From positions 2,852,001 to 2,916,000 of the forward strand of contig NZ_CP009747.1 in NCBI RefSeq assembly GCF_000800255.1: a DNA stretch of 64,000 bases. Reading direction: 5' to 3'. This document shows, one piece after another, positions 35,862-44,742 of this stretch. Position numbers and translations under genes: made by a program. The notes under the pieces were generated by a model. It searched no databases and was not told the origin of the DNA. It saw nothing but the letters and a program-made list of their open reading frames with translations. The number at the start of each line of letters is the position of its first letter. Position 1 is the first letter of the stretch. The DNA is from Pseudomonas parafulva (lineage in GTDB: Bacteria; Pseudomonadota; Gammaproteobacteria; Pseudomonadales; Pseudomonadaceae).

Positions 35862-37370
35862 TCAGCCTTGAGGCGACAGTACTGCCAGTTGCGCGCTCAT
35901 CATCATGACGAATTCCTCGACCGGCATCTTCTTGCCGTTGAAGTCGACCATGCCGTCGGCGTAGTTCAGGCTCGACACCACGTCATTGCCCTCGACAGTG
36001 GCCATGCCGCTCTGCAACGCCATCACGCCAAGCATCTCGCCGGCCTGGCTGGACTGCATGGCGATCGCCTGGGCGTCGGTCTGACCGTCGAGCAGCGCCT
36101 GTAGGGTGGTGAGGTCGCTGACCATCGCCTTCGACACCGTCAACTTGCTCTGCAGGCGCGAGACCAGTTGCTTGATCAGTTGATCAGGCGGCAGGTCGAA
36201 GGAGGTGGGGTTGGCGAAGTCCATGCTCAGATTGAAGCGACTCTGGCCATTGGCTGTCTTGAACGACAGGTCCTCCAGCGCGAACTGAGGCTTGTCGGCC
36301 AGCAGCTTCTGCAGATCGGCCTTCACCTTGGCCTCTTCTTCGGGGGTCATCTGCGGCGCCATTTGCCCTTCGCCCTGGGCAGCGGCTGCCTGAAGCTCCG
36401 GCAACTTGCTCTGGTACCACTCGAGCAGTGCCTGCGCCGCTGCCATGTTGATCGACTTCATGCTCATGACCATCTGGCCACTGCCCACCTGGCGACCGGC
36501 ATAGGTGATATCGGACACCTTGTACTCCACGCGCCCGCCCACGCGATCCTTGCCCTCGGCGGTGGACAGGCTGTTCTGCTCCAGCCCCTTGAGCACCAGC
36601 ACCTCCTGCTTGGGCCCGAGGGTGGCTTGCAGATTGGCCAGATACAGGTCCAGATGGCCCAGATAGAGCATGTCGTGATCGGACTTGCCGAGCTCGCCGC
36701 CCATCTTGAAGCCGCTCATCTGCAGCTTCACCGGCGGGTGGTCATCGCCCACCAGCGTCATGTCCAGACGCTGGGACTCGCCGTGGATCTCGAGGTCCTT
36801 GCCTTCCTTGTCACCCTTGAGCAGCAGTTGCATGCCACCGAAGTCCATGACGTTGCCGTCGCCCTCGTCGAGCTTGACTGGCGCCAGCTGGATATCGCTC
36901 TGCACGCCACCGCCATACCCCAGAGTGACCTGACCGACGACCGGCGATTTGTCGCTGGCGGCGGCGAACCAGGGTGCAGTCGTGTCGTCCTTCTGCAGTT
37001 GGCTATTGCTCACGGCCATCACGGGTAGCAACTTGAGCACCTTGACCCGCGACCAGGGGAAGGGGCCATGCTCGATGTGGTCATTGACACCCACCTCGAA
37101 GCTCACCGGCTCACCTTCGTTCAGGCGCAGGTCATTGGCCTTGAGGCGGTACTGGGCCTGACTGGTGAACAGGTGCTGCTCCAGCGAGACCAGTTCGATG
37201 GTCATGGTGCCACCGGTGCCTACCAGGGCCTTCTGCAGCTCCGCATTGCCGCGCGCGATGGATTGCTCCAGCTCGGCGGGCAGTTGCTTGCCGGTGTACC
37301 AGGCGCCGGCGGTAGTGACGACGGCGATGGCGACGGCCAGGCCGGAGAGAATGCCTACTGATTTCTTCAT
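35862..37370 (-). CDS. YdgA-family (DUF945) exported protein
   Basis: A 502-residue protein from MKKSVGILSGLAVAIAVVTTAGAWYTGKQ, an N-terminal signal anchor of about 25 residues. The body has alternating beta-rich segments (LVSLEQHLFTSQAQYRLKAND, HGPFPWSRVKVLKLLPVMA, WNT-type repeats) and an acidic, Gln/Ala-rich helical insert near residue 320. This matches YdgA/DUF945, periplasmic proteins of unknown action found across gammaproteobacteria. Upstream it diverges from katB; its own promoter lies in 37371-37627. Confidence 0.85.
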   Translation of the reverse strand: MKKSVGILSGLAVAIAVVTTAGAWYTGKQLPAELEQSIARGNAELQKALVGTGGTMTIELVSLEQHLFTSQAQYRLKANDLRLNEGEPVSFEVGVNDHIEHGPFPWSRVKVLKLLPVMAVSNSQLQKDDTTAPWFAAASDKSPVVGQVTLGYGGGVQSDIQLAPVKLDEGDGNVMDFGGMQLLLKGDKEGKDLEIHGESQRLDMTLVGDDHPPVKLQMSGFKMGGELGKSDHDMLYLGHLDLYLANLQATLGPKQEVLVLKGLEQNSLSTAEGKDRVGGRVEYKVSDITYAGRQVGSGQMVMSMKSINMAAAQALLEWYQSKLPELQAAAAQGEGQMAPQMTPEEEAKVKADLQKLLADKPQFALEDLSFKTANGQSRFNLSMDFANPTSFDLPPDQLIKQLVSRLQSKLTVSKAMVSDLTTLQALLDGQTDAQAIAMQSSQAGEMLGVMALQSGMATVEGNDVVSSLNYADGMVDFNGKKMPVEEFVMMMSAQLAVLSPQG

Positions 37371-37627
37371 GAATAGAACCGTTTGCTGTCCATAGGGCTG
37401 GGAAGGTGCGCGAGTCGCGCTGGTCGCAAAGGGTAGCATTCCCGGTAAACGAAACGGTGTGAGGCAGCGCAGTTTTTGTTGTTGAAATGTGAGGCACCAC
37501 CTGAGATCACACCGCAACATGAAAAAAAACTATCGCCAAGGTTGGCTTAATCAATTTAGCTTCTTGACCGCTGCTGCCTAAGGTTGCCGTTGCATAACAA
37601 CGACCATGACCCTCAGGAGTGTCTGCC

Positions 37628-39169
37628 ATGAAGCCCGTGACGTCCCCCTACCCCGCCAGCCGCCTGCTGTTGACAGCCAGTTTCTGCGCCAGCCTGTTCT
37701 GCAGCGCTGCCCAGGCCACCCCGCTGACCCGCGATAACGGCGCGCCGGTGGGTGACAACCAGAACTCACAGACCGCCGGTGCCAATGGCCCGGTACTGCT
37801 GCAGGACGTACAGCTGCTGCAAAAGCTGCAACGCTTCGACCGCGAGCGCATTCCAGAACGTGTGGTGCATGCCCGCGGTACTGGCGCCCACGGCGAGTTC
37901 ACGGCCAGCGCCGACATCAGCGACCTGACCTCGGCGAAAGTCTTCCGCCAAGGTGAGCACACCCCGGTATTCGTGCGCTTCTCAAGTGTTGTGCATGGCA
38001 ACCACTCGCCGGAAACGCTGCGCGATCCACGCGGTTTCGCCACCAAGTTCTATACCGCTGACGGCAACTGGGACTTGGTCGGCAACAACTTCCCGACCTT
38101 CTTTATTCGCGATGCGATCAAGTTTCCCGACATGGTCCACGCCTTCAAGCCCGATCCTCGCACCAACTTGGACGACGACTCGCGTCGCTTCGACTTCTTC
38201 TCCCACGTACCAGAGGCCACGCGTACGCTGACCCTGCTGTACTCCAATGAGGGCACACCGGCCAGCTACCGTGAGATGGATGGCAACAGCGTGCACGCCT
38301 ATAAACTGGTCAACGCCAAGGGCGACGTGCATTACGTGAAGTTCCATTGGAAGAGCCTGCAAGGCCAGAAGAACCTCGACCCACGGCAGGTGGCCGAAAT
38401 CCAGGCCCGCGACTACAGCCACATGACCCACGATCTGGTGGCGGCGATCGGCAAGGGCAACTACCCCAAGTGGGACTTGTACATCCAGGTACTCAAGCCC
38501 GAGGACCTGGCCAAGTTCGACTTCGACCCGCTGGACGCCACCAAGATCTGGCCTGACGTGCCCGAGCGCAAGGTGGGCCAGATGGTGCTCAACCGCAATG
38601 TCGAAAACTTCTTCCAGGAAACCGAACAGGTGGCCATGGCGCCGTCGAACCTGGTGCCTGGCATCGAGCCCTCCGAAGACCGTCTGCTGCAGGGGCGCCT
38701 GTTCGCCTATGCCGATACCCAGATGTACCGCATTGGCGCCAACGGCCTGAGCCTGCCGGTCAACCGCCCGCGTAGCGACGTCAATACCGTCAACCAGGAC
38801 GGTGCGATGAATGCCGGCCACACCCAGAGCGGCGTCAACTACCAACCCAGCCGTCTGCAACCCCGGGACGAACAAGCCAACGCCCGCGCCGTGCAGATGC
38901 CACTGAACGGTAGCACCCAGCAGGCGAAGATCCAGCGCGAGCAGAACTTCAAGCAGACCGGTGAATTGTTCCGCTCCTACAGCAAGAAAGACCGTGAGGA
39001 CCTGATCCAGAGCCTCGGCGAGGCCTTGGCGATCACCGATGAGCAAAGCCGCTACATCATGCTCTCTTACTTCTACAAAGCCGACAGTGACTACGGCACG
39101 GGCCTGGCCAAAGTGGCCAAAGCCGACGTGCAGCGCGTGCGCGACCTGGCAGCGCAGTTGAAGGACTGA
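37628..39169 (+). CDS. katB: Periplasmic catalase KatB
   Basis: A 513-residue monofunctional haem catalase with a signal peptide of about 30 residues (LLLTASFCASLFCSAAQA). The catalytic His81 is in ERVVHARGTGAHGEF, the second catalytic residue is in WDLVGNNFPTFFIRD (Asn), and the haem-ligating Tyr is in GRLFAYADTQMYR. The ATG at 37628 is nine bases after AGGAG. In P. aeruginosa katB is induced by peroxide through OxyR and forms an operon with ankB; the same order is seen here. Clade III-type catalases of this kind are tetramers that need little NADPH. Confidence 0.95.
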   Translation: MKPVTSPYPASRLLLTASFCASLFCSAAQATPLTRDNGAPVGDNQNSQTAGANGPVLLQDVQLLQKLQRFDRERIPERVVHARGTGAHGEFTASADISDLTSAKVFRQGEHTPVFVRFSSVVHGNHSPETLRDPRGFATKFYTADGNWDLVGNNFPTFFIRDAIKFPDMVHAFKPDPRTNLDDDSRRFDFFSHVPEATRTLTLLYSNEGTPASYREMDGNSVHAYKLVNAKGDVHYVKFHWKSLQGQKNLDPRQVAEIQARDYSHMTHDLVAAIGKGNYPKWDLYIQVLKPEDLAKFDFDPLDATKIWPDVPERKVGQMVLNRNVENFFQETEQVAMAPSNLVPGIEPSEDRLLQGRLFAYADTQMYRIGANGLSLPVNRPRSDVNTVNQDGAMNAGHTQSGVNYQPSRLQPRDEQANARAVQMPLNGSTQQAKIQREQNFKQTGELFRSYSKKDREDLIQSLGEALAITDEQSRYIMLSYFYKADSDYGTGLAKVAKADVQRVRDLAAQLKD

Positions 39170-39230
39170 CCTCAGGCGCCAGCCCTGGCGATTGGCCGGG
39201 CTGGCCTCCAATGCTTGCAGGAGCCCCATC

Positions 39231-39767
39231 ATGCTCAAATGGACCACTGCACTGTGCCTGTCCCTGTGCGCGCTGTGCGCTCAAGCCGGCGACCCGCCGC
39301 CGGTACAGGATCAACTGCGCGAGTATTTCCTGGACGCTGCCCGGCGCGGCGACCAGGCCATGCTCGAGGCGTTCGTCAAGGCGCACTATGACCTCGATGT
39401 GCAGGACAGCACCGGCTACACCGCGCTGATTCTTGCCGCCTACCATGGCCACCTGGCGGCGGTCGAGCAACTGATAGACGCCGGCGCCAACCCGTGCACG
39501 CAGGATACGCGCGGCAACACGGCATTGATGGGCGCGATCTTCAAGGGCGAAGTCCGCATCGCTCGGCGTCTGATCGAAGCGCCGTGCAGCACAGACCAAC
39601 GCAACGGCGCCGGCCAGACCGCAGCCATGTATGCCGCCTTGTTCAACCGTCAGGATCTGCTGCAGGCACTGACCGAGCACGGCGCTGACCTTCAAACCCA
39701 GGACGCACTGGGCAACAGTGTGGACAGCCTGAGCAGAGGTGAGCTCAATGGCGGCCAGCGCCGCTGA
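39231..39767 (+). CDS. ankB: Ankyrin-repeat protein AnkB
   Basis: A 178-residue protein with signal peptide (MLKWTTALCLSLCALCAQA) and about four ankyrin repeats: LREYFLDAARRGDQAMLEAFVK, TGYTALILAAYHGHLAAVEQLIDAGANP, RGNTALMGAIFKGEVRIARRLIE, and GQTAAMYAALFNRQDLLQALTEHGAD. In P. aeruginosa AnkB is needed for full KatB activity, perhaps by protecting it or supplying haem in the periplasm. It follows katB after 61 bases. GCAGGAG precedes the start. Confidence 0.92.
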   Translation: MLKWTTALCLSLCALCAQAGDPPPVQDQLREYFLDAARRGDQAMLEAFVKAHYDLDVQDSTGYTALILAAYHGHLAAVEQLIDAGANPCTQDTRGNTALMGAIFKGEVRIARRLIEAPCSTDQRNGAGQTAAMYAALFNRQDLLQALTEHGADLQTQDALGNSVDSLSRGELNGGQRR

Positions 39768-39909
39768 TCTGTAGCGCCGAGCGAGCGTCCTTCCTCCACG
39801 GGCAGGCTTTGGCAATGTGCTACTCTGCGCCGCGCGCCGGTGTGAAATCGGCTGTCAGCTCGAAGGAAGCGGGGCCTCAAGGCCCAGGTCAGATCAGGAC
39901 TCCCCACTC

Positions 39910-41808
39910 ATGCCGTTCTACAAGAGCATCAGCTCGCTACGCGCCCTGGCCGTAGTGTTCGTCGTTCTTTATCACTTCAAGATTCCCGGTTTCGACGCTG
40001 GCTTCATCGGGGTCGACCTGTTCTTCGTGATTTCCGGCTTCCTCATGACCCGCTTGATCATCGGCGGATTGCAGGCCGAACGCTTTTCCCTGATCGCCTT
40101 CTATGCGGCCAGAGCCCGAAGGATCATTCCCGCGCTGGCACTGCTGTGTCTGACGCTGACCCTTCTCGGGTACTTCTTCCTCGCCACCGACGACTATCGA
40201 GAACTGCTGCGCACCATCAAGGAAAGTCTGCTGTTCTCTTCAAACCATTATTTCGCCCGGGACGGCAGCTACTTCGATGCGCCCTTGCATGAAAACTGGT
40301 TGCTGCATACCTGGTCATTATCGGTGGAGTGGCAGTTCTACCTGCTCTACCCGCTGATTCTGATGGCGCTGGCCAAATGCTGCGCGATGCACACATTGAA
40401 GTGGCTGGTCGCGGTGCTGGGCGTCTGTTCGTTAGCCCTGTCATCTGTCTACAGCTTCAGCCATCCCGTGGCCTCATTCTTCTTTCTGCCCACGCGGGCC
40501 TGGGAAATGATCGCCGGCGGCCTGGTATTCCTGTTTCCACTGAGCCTTTCGCCCCGCGGCAAAAGCGTCTGCGAAAGTGCAGGGCTTCTCGTCATTGCCG
40601 GGTCGATGATTGTGCTATCGGCAGACACGGCGTGGCCGGGTTACATGGCGCTACTGCCCGTGATCGGCGCAGCATTGGTTATCCAGGCCAACGCCAACAG
40701 CGCCTTCGCCGTTACGCCCCCTCTGCAGTATCTCGGCAAGATTTCCTATTCCGTTTACCTGTGGCACTGGCCGCTGGTGGTAGTGCTCTACACCTGCGGC
40801 CTGCTCGACAGCACGACGGCCGTCGGTTGTGCGATCCTGCTGACGCTCGCGCTCGGCGCACTGTCCTATCACGCCGTCGAGGCCAGGACCCGCACACTTA
40901 CCCGTCCCGCACTGGGATTGCTGAGGTACGCAGGCATCGCCGTGCTGGTCACCGCGATCGCGGTGATCACAGGCTCGGTCATCAAACACCAGCCTGCTCT
41001 GCGCTGGGTGCAAGACGAAGAGCAACCGCACTATAAAAGCGTGCTCTACACCCAGCACTGCAACAGCAACGCCTTCGGCGCCGATGAGTGCGTGCTGGGC
41101 GAAGGAACGATCAACGCCATCATCCTCGGCGACAGTCACGCCCAGTCCACCGCTGCCGCATTGATGCTGGAAAACCCAGGTGCCGCGCTTGGCTGGGCGC
41201 GTGCAGGCTGTCCGACCCTGCTCGACTTCCAGATGGGCAACAAAGAGGTCGAAGATCAATGCAAACGCTTCAATGCCGACAAGTTCTCTCAACTTGAACA
41301 GGCTTACCCAGGCGTGCCGCTCTTTCTGTTCAGTCGCGCCGGGCTGTACTCGGACCAACGCCGCCCCAGCGGCTACAGCCTGTACTTCGCTGGGAACACA
41401 CATCAGAAAGCGCCGGCGTACGAACGATCGTTCATCCAGGCCTACACCGATACCGTCTGCAGCCTGGCCAAACAGCGCCCGGTGTATGTGCTCAAACCGG
41501 TTCCAGAAATGCCGTTCAACGTGTTCAAGGGCCTGAACCTGCACAAGCGCATCTTTGGCGACAGCACGGATATCTCGGCGCCCTTGGAGGACTACTTCGA
41601 GCGTAATCGGCTGGCACTCAAGGCTATCGAGACAGCCACGGCGCACTGCAATGTCATCGCCCTCGACCCCGTGCCTTACCTGTGCCCTGACGGCGAATGC
41701 CTCGGCTCGAAGGACGGCGTGCCCCTTTATTTCGATGACAATCACTTGGTGGATGCTGGCAATCAGCAAATACGCCGAGTGTTCAGCGGGCTTTTGAACA
41801 GGCCGTAG
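39910..41808 (+). CDS. OafA/YrhL-type O-acyltransferase with SGNH domain
   Basis: A 632-residue protein. The N-terminal half (to about residue 360) is a ten-helix acyltransferase-3 domain with YKSISSLRALAVVFVVLYHF, the membrane-embedded His in this first helix, FIGVDLFFVISGFLM and WSLSVEWQFYLLYPL. The C-terminal half is a periplasmic SGNH hydrolase-like domain with the nucleophile Ser409 in ILGDSHAQS and the closing Asp-His pair in DDNHLVDAGN. Such two-domain enzymes acetylate O-antigen or other surface sugars. No glycosyltransferase or polymerase genes are nearby, so the acceptor is unknown. Confidence 0.88.
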   Translation: MPFYKSISSLRALAVVFVVLYHFKIPGFDAGFIGVDLFFVISGFLMTRLIIGGLQAERFSLIAFYAARARRIIPALALLCLTLTLLGYFFLATDDYRELLRTIKESLLFSSNHYFARDGSYFDAPLHENWLLHTWSLSVEWQFYLLYPLILMALAKCCAMHTLKWLVAVLGVCSLALSSVYSFSHPVASFFFLPTRAWEMIAGGLVFLFPLSLSPRGKSVCESAGLLVIAGSMIVLSADTAWPGYMALLPVIGAALVIQANANSAFAVTPPLQYLGKISYSVYLWHWPLVVVLYTCGLLDSTTAVGCAILLTLALGALSYHAVEARTRTLTRPALGLLRYAGIAVLVTAIAVITGSVIKHQPALRWVQDEEQPHYKSVLYTQHCNSNAFGADECVLGEGTINAIILGDSHAQSTAAALMLENPGAALGWARAGCPTLLDFQMGNKEVEDQCKRFNADKFSQLEQAYPGVPLFLFSRAGLYSDQRRPSGYSLYFAGNTHQKAPAYERSFIQAYTDTVCSLAKQRPVYVLKPVPEMPFNVFKGLNLHKRIFGDSTDISAPLEDYFERNRLALKAIETATAHCNVIALDPVPYLCPDGECLGSKDGVPLYFDDNHLVDAGNQQIRRVFSGLLNRP

Positions 41809-41841
41809 TGCCGCGACGCTGTCGCCAATCCCCATTGCCAG

Positions 41842-41891
41842 CATTGACATACGCAGCGCATGCAAAATAGCATACGTCGCGTATGTCAATG
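41842..41891 (+). promoter_or_regulatory. Promoter with overlapping palindromic operator of the TetR operon
   Basis: CATTGACATACGC (41842-41854) is repeated exactly as its inverted complement GCGTATGTCAATG (41879-41891), 13 of 13 bases, with a nested inner pair GCATGC and GCATAC. Inside the left arm is a consensus -35 TTGACA (41845-41850); 17 bases later TAGCAT (41868-41873) can serve as -10. A TetR dimer bound here would block RNA polymerase, consistent with autorepression. Confidence 0.75.
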
Positions 41892-41906
41892 ACCGAGGCA
41901 CGCTCC

Positions 41907-42506
41907 ATGCCGCCACAGACACGGCGCACTCGCGCCACGATGATCGAGCAAACCCGCGCCAAGCTGCTGGAAACGGCGCGCCTGGCGTTCGCCACCAAGG
42001 GTTTCGCCCACACCTCCATGGATGACTTCACTGCTGAAGCCGGGCTGACCCGCGGCGCGCTCTACCACCACTTCGGCAACAAGGAAGGCCTCCTGCTGGC
42101 CGTCATCGAGCAAATCGAGGCTGAGGTCGCCGAGCGCTTGCAGGCCGTTGCGGACGCGGCGCCCACCCCCTGGGAAAGCTTTCGCCGGCGCTGCTGCACT
42201 TACCTGGAGTTGTCGGTGGAGCCGGAGATTCGCCGCATCATCCTGCAAGATGCGCGTGCCGTGTTCGGCGATGTTCCACAGGCGGCGCAGTCAGTCGGCA
42301 TTGCAGCGTTACGGGCCTCGCTGGATGTGCTGGTGGCTGACGGCACCGTCGCTGCGCTGCATACGGAGGTCACTGCGCGCATGCTCTATGGCGCCGTCAC
42401 GGAGGCATCCTTCTGGATCGCCGAGGTCGAGGATGATCAACAGCCGCGCCTGACCCAGGCCCTTCAGGAACTGGAGCGTCTGCTCACTGGGCTCAAGGCC
42501 CACTGA
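41907..42506 (+). CDS. TetR/AcrR family transcriptional regulator
   Basis: A 199-residue regulator. The ATG at 41907 is chosen because GAGG lies eight bases upstream and because the earlier ATG codons at 41883 and 41889 fall inside the operator and almost at the predicted transcription start. The N-terminal helix-turn-helix is typical: LLETARLAFATKGFAHTSMDDFTAEAGLTRGALYHHFGNKEGLL. The C-terminal domain (EPEIRRIILQDARAVFG) should bind an inducer. It is the first gene of an operon with cytochrome b561 and an outer-membrane barrel. Confidence 0.92.
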   Translation: MPPQTRRTRATMIEQTRAKLLETARLAFATKGFAHTSMDDFTAEAGLTRGALYHHFGNKEGLLLAVIEQIEAEVAERLQAVADAAPTPWESFRRRCCTYLELSVEPEIRRIILQDARAVFGDVPQAAQSVGIAALRASLDVLVADGTVAALHTEVTARMLYGAVTEASFWIAEVEDDQQPRLTQALQELERLLTGLKAH

Positions 42507-42543
42507 AGACCGCCTGGTCCTGTCGACTCACGAGGTACCTACG

Positions 42544-43128
42544 ATGCAATGGCGTAACACCGCAACGGGCTTTGGCGTGCTGGCCAAATTCTTCCACTGG
42601 ACGACCGCTGCGGCCTTCATCGCAGCCTACATCGTCGTGTACTACGTGATCTGGTTCATGGACGACACGTCCGAAGAATCCTTGCCGGTCCTCAACATCC
42701 ATTGGGCGCTGGGCCTGCTGATCGGATTTCTCGTACTCCCGCGGTTGTTCTGGCGGCTACTGGAAATCCAACCCCATGAGCCACCCGGCTCCAAACTCGA
42801 GCATCGGCTTGCCCACGTGGCGCATTGCGGCCTTTACAGCCTGATGATCGTACTGCCGCTGACCGGCTATCTCGGCACGGGGGCGCCCACAGACTTCGGC
42901 CTGTTCAGCGTGACCGGCTTCGACAGCACGGCACTGTTCGCCTGGATCAGCAAGGCCTTCGATCTGAGCTACGAAGCGTTCGAAGCACCCTTGGATGTCA
43001 TCCACCATTTCCTCGGTAAATGGGTGGCCTGGGTCGTGGTCGCGCTGCACATCGCCGCTGCGGCCTTCCACCATTGGGGACGCCGCGATGACGTCCTCAA
43101 ACGCATGCTGCCCCAGTTCAGACCCTAA
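42544..43128 (+). CDS. Cytochrome b561-type membrane protein
   Basis: A 194-residue inner-membrane protein with four main helices. Haem-ligand histidines are in AKFFHWTTAAAF, LNIHWALGLLIGF, AHVAHCGLYSLMIVLPLTGYLG and VVVALHIAAAAFHHWG, the layout of the bacterial CybB/YceJ family. These proteins move electrons from the quinone pool. GAGG precedes the start; 37 bases separate it from tetR, so it belongs to that operon. What it reduces is unknown. Confidence 0.9.
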   Translation: MQWRNTATGFGVLAKFFHWTTAAAFIAAYIVVYYVIWFMDDTSEESLPVLNIHWALGLLIGFLVLPRLFWRLLEIQPHEPPGSKLEHRLAHVAHCGLYSLMIVLPLTGYLGTGAPTDFGLFSVTGFDSTALFAWISKAFDLSYEAFEAPLDVIHHFLGKWVAWVVVALHIAAAAFHHWGRRDDVLKRMLPQFRP

Positions 43129-43155
43129 AAGCGCCCGACGCGCCCAGGAATAGAG

Positions 43156-44466
43156 ATGAACCGATCACAACGCATGCTGCCGGTGGCCATCGCCGTGTTG
43201 CTCGCCAATCACCCTGTGCAGGCGCTTGAGTTGTACGCCGACGAAGATCGTCACGTGAACGCTGACATCACGGCCGTGTGGGGCACGTTCAACAGTCGCA
43301 AGAACTACGACGGCACGTCGGGCGGTTCCACATGGCGTGAGGGGTTCATCAAGTACGGCCTGAGCGCGGACCAACGCCTGGGCGCAACGAGCGCGCTGTA
43401 TGGCAGCCTGAACTGGGTAAGCTCCGGCACCTGGGGTGATGGCGATGCTGCCGGGAACACGAACGGGTCCGAACGCACCACCAAGATCGAGGACGCTTTT
43501 CTGGGCTGGCGCTCGGGCGACCTGTTACCTGCGCTGGGCAAGGACGGCATCGACTTCTCTGCAGGCCGCCAGACCCTGCGCGTGGGCAGCGGCTTTCTGA
43601 TCAACGACGACGGTCCGAACCTGGGCAAAGGCCCAGCCGAGGGGGCATTGAACCGTGGTGGCGCTTACTACCTAGCGGCACGTCACGCGTTTGATCGCAC
43701 CGCTCGGCTCAGAATCGGCGGTCATGACGGCCTGCATGGCAGCCTGCTGTGGCTGAAGTCCGACAATCGCGCTCAGGCCAATACCGAATTGGCCGCCGGC
43801 ACCTTTGACTACACCCACGCACTGGGCACCCTGGGGCTGACCTGGATTCACGGCATCGACGTGGACGACCGCTGGGCCAGCGTTTCACAGAGTGCTCGCA
43901 AGGACATGGACGTGTACAGCCTCCGAGGTGACGGCAATGCGGGCATCGACAACGCCCACTTCGGGTTTGAATACGCTCACCAGAACACACGCGGCGGTGC
44001 TGAGCAGGCGTGGTATCTGCAGGCTGGCTACGGCTTCGACCAGTTGCCTTGGACGCCGCAGATCACCTATCGCTACAGCCGCTATTCAGCCGGCTGGGAT
44101 TCGCTGTTCAGCGGGCTGGCCAGCGGCTATGGCACTTGGCTGCAAGGCGAAGTCGCCGGAAACTATGCCGGTCCCTTCAACAGCAATGCTGGCGTGCATC
44201 ATCTGGGGCTCAAGGCAACGCCCAGGAGTAACCTGACGGTTGGCGCGCTGTACTTCGAGTTCGATACGTTGCGCACCCGTGACCGACCAAACCTCGCAGC
44301 CAGGGAACTGGACCTGTATGTCGAATGGGCGATCAACGATCACTTGATCGTCACCCCACTGGTGGGCCTGTATCAGCCGCGCAAGGATGAGCACGACGGC
44401 GGCAATCAGGTGGGCGGCAGCGGTACCAACCTCTATAGCCAGTTGGTGGTGGCCATGCCGTTTTGA
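43156..44466 (+). CDS. Outer-membrane beta-barrel protein, alginate-export-like
   Basis: A 436-residue protein with a signal peptide (to about residue 23, NHPVQALE). Alternating aromatic and polar residues, FSAGRQTLRVGSGFLINDDG, many WG/YG turns and a terminal VVAMPF ending in Phe indicate a large outer-membrane barrel. The pattern is nearest to the alginate-export/OprD-like porins, but I cannot name it. It starts 27 bases after the cytochrome b561 gene with AGGA upstream, so its expression should follow the TetR regulator. Confidence 0.75.
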   Translation: MNRSQRMLPVAIAVLLANHPVQALELYADEDRHVNADITAVWGTFNSRKNYDGTSGGSTWREGFIKYGLSADQRLGATSALYGSLNWVSSGTWGDGDAAGNTNGSERTTKIEDAFLGWRSGDLLPALGKDGIDFSAGRQTLRVGSGFLINDDGPNLGKGPAEGALNRGGAYYLAARHAFDRTARLRIGGHDGLHGSLLWLKSDNRAQANTELAAGTFDYTHALGTLGLTWIHGIDVDDRWASVSQSARKDMDVYSLRGDGNAGIDNAHFGFEYAHQNTRGGAEQAWYLQAGYGFDQLPWTPQITYRYSRYSAGWDSLFSGLASGYGTWLQGEVAGNYAGPFNSNAGVHHLGLKATPRSNLTVGALYFEFDTLRTRDRPNLAARELDLYVEWAINDHLIVTPLVGLYQPRKDEHDGGNQVGGSGTNLYSQLVVAMPF

Positions 44467-44503
44467 AGCGCTCCGAGGAAAATACGGATAGCCGGACACG
44501 AAA

Positions 44504-44523
44504 AAGCCCGCCAATGGGCGGGC
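44504..44523 (-). terminator. Terminator near tRNA-Lys
   Basis: AGCCCGCC-AATG-GGCGGGCT stem followed on the minus strand by TTTTT. It would end transcripts from the tRNA-Lys gene and can also hinder read-through from the barrel gene. Confidence 0.8.
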
Positions 44524-44606
44524 TCCTCGTATGAATCTCAACGGCTGCGAGATGGGCATGAGCACGTGTGCGCCTTGCCGCTGCCTCTCACCAACCGCTT
44601 TGAAAA

Positions 44607-44682
44607 TGGTGGGTCGTGTAGGATTCGAACCTACGACCAATTGGTTAAAAGCCAACTGCTCTACCAACTGAGCTAACGACCC
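44607..44682 (-). tRNA. tRNA-Lys (TTT anticodon)
   Basis: A 76-base tRNA on the minus strand: acceptor stem GGGTCGT with ACGACCC, D arm AGCTCAGTTGGTAGAGC, anticodon loop CTTTTAA with anticodon TTT, T arm TAGGTTCGAATCCTA and encoded CCA. Confidence 0.97.
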
Positions 44683-44742
44683 GTTGGATGGCGCGTATAT
44701 TACTGATTTCTCACATGAAATCAACACCCCATCGTATTTTTT

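Noticed and set aside
37371..37627. OxyR-binding site upstream of katB
   Set aside because: CTAT...CAAT elements at the correct spacing are present, but only two of four half sites are acceptable, so I do not list it as a feature.
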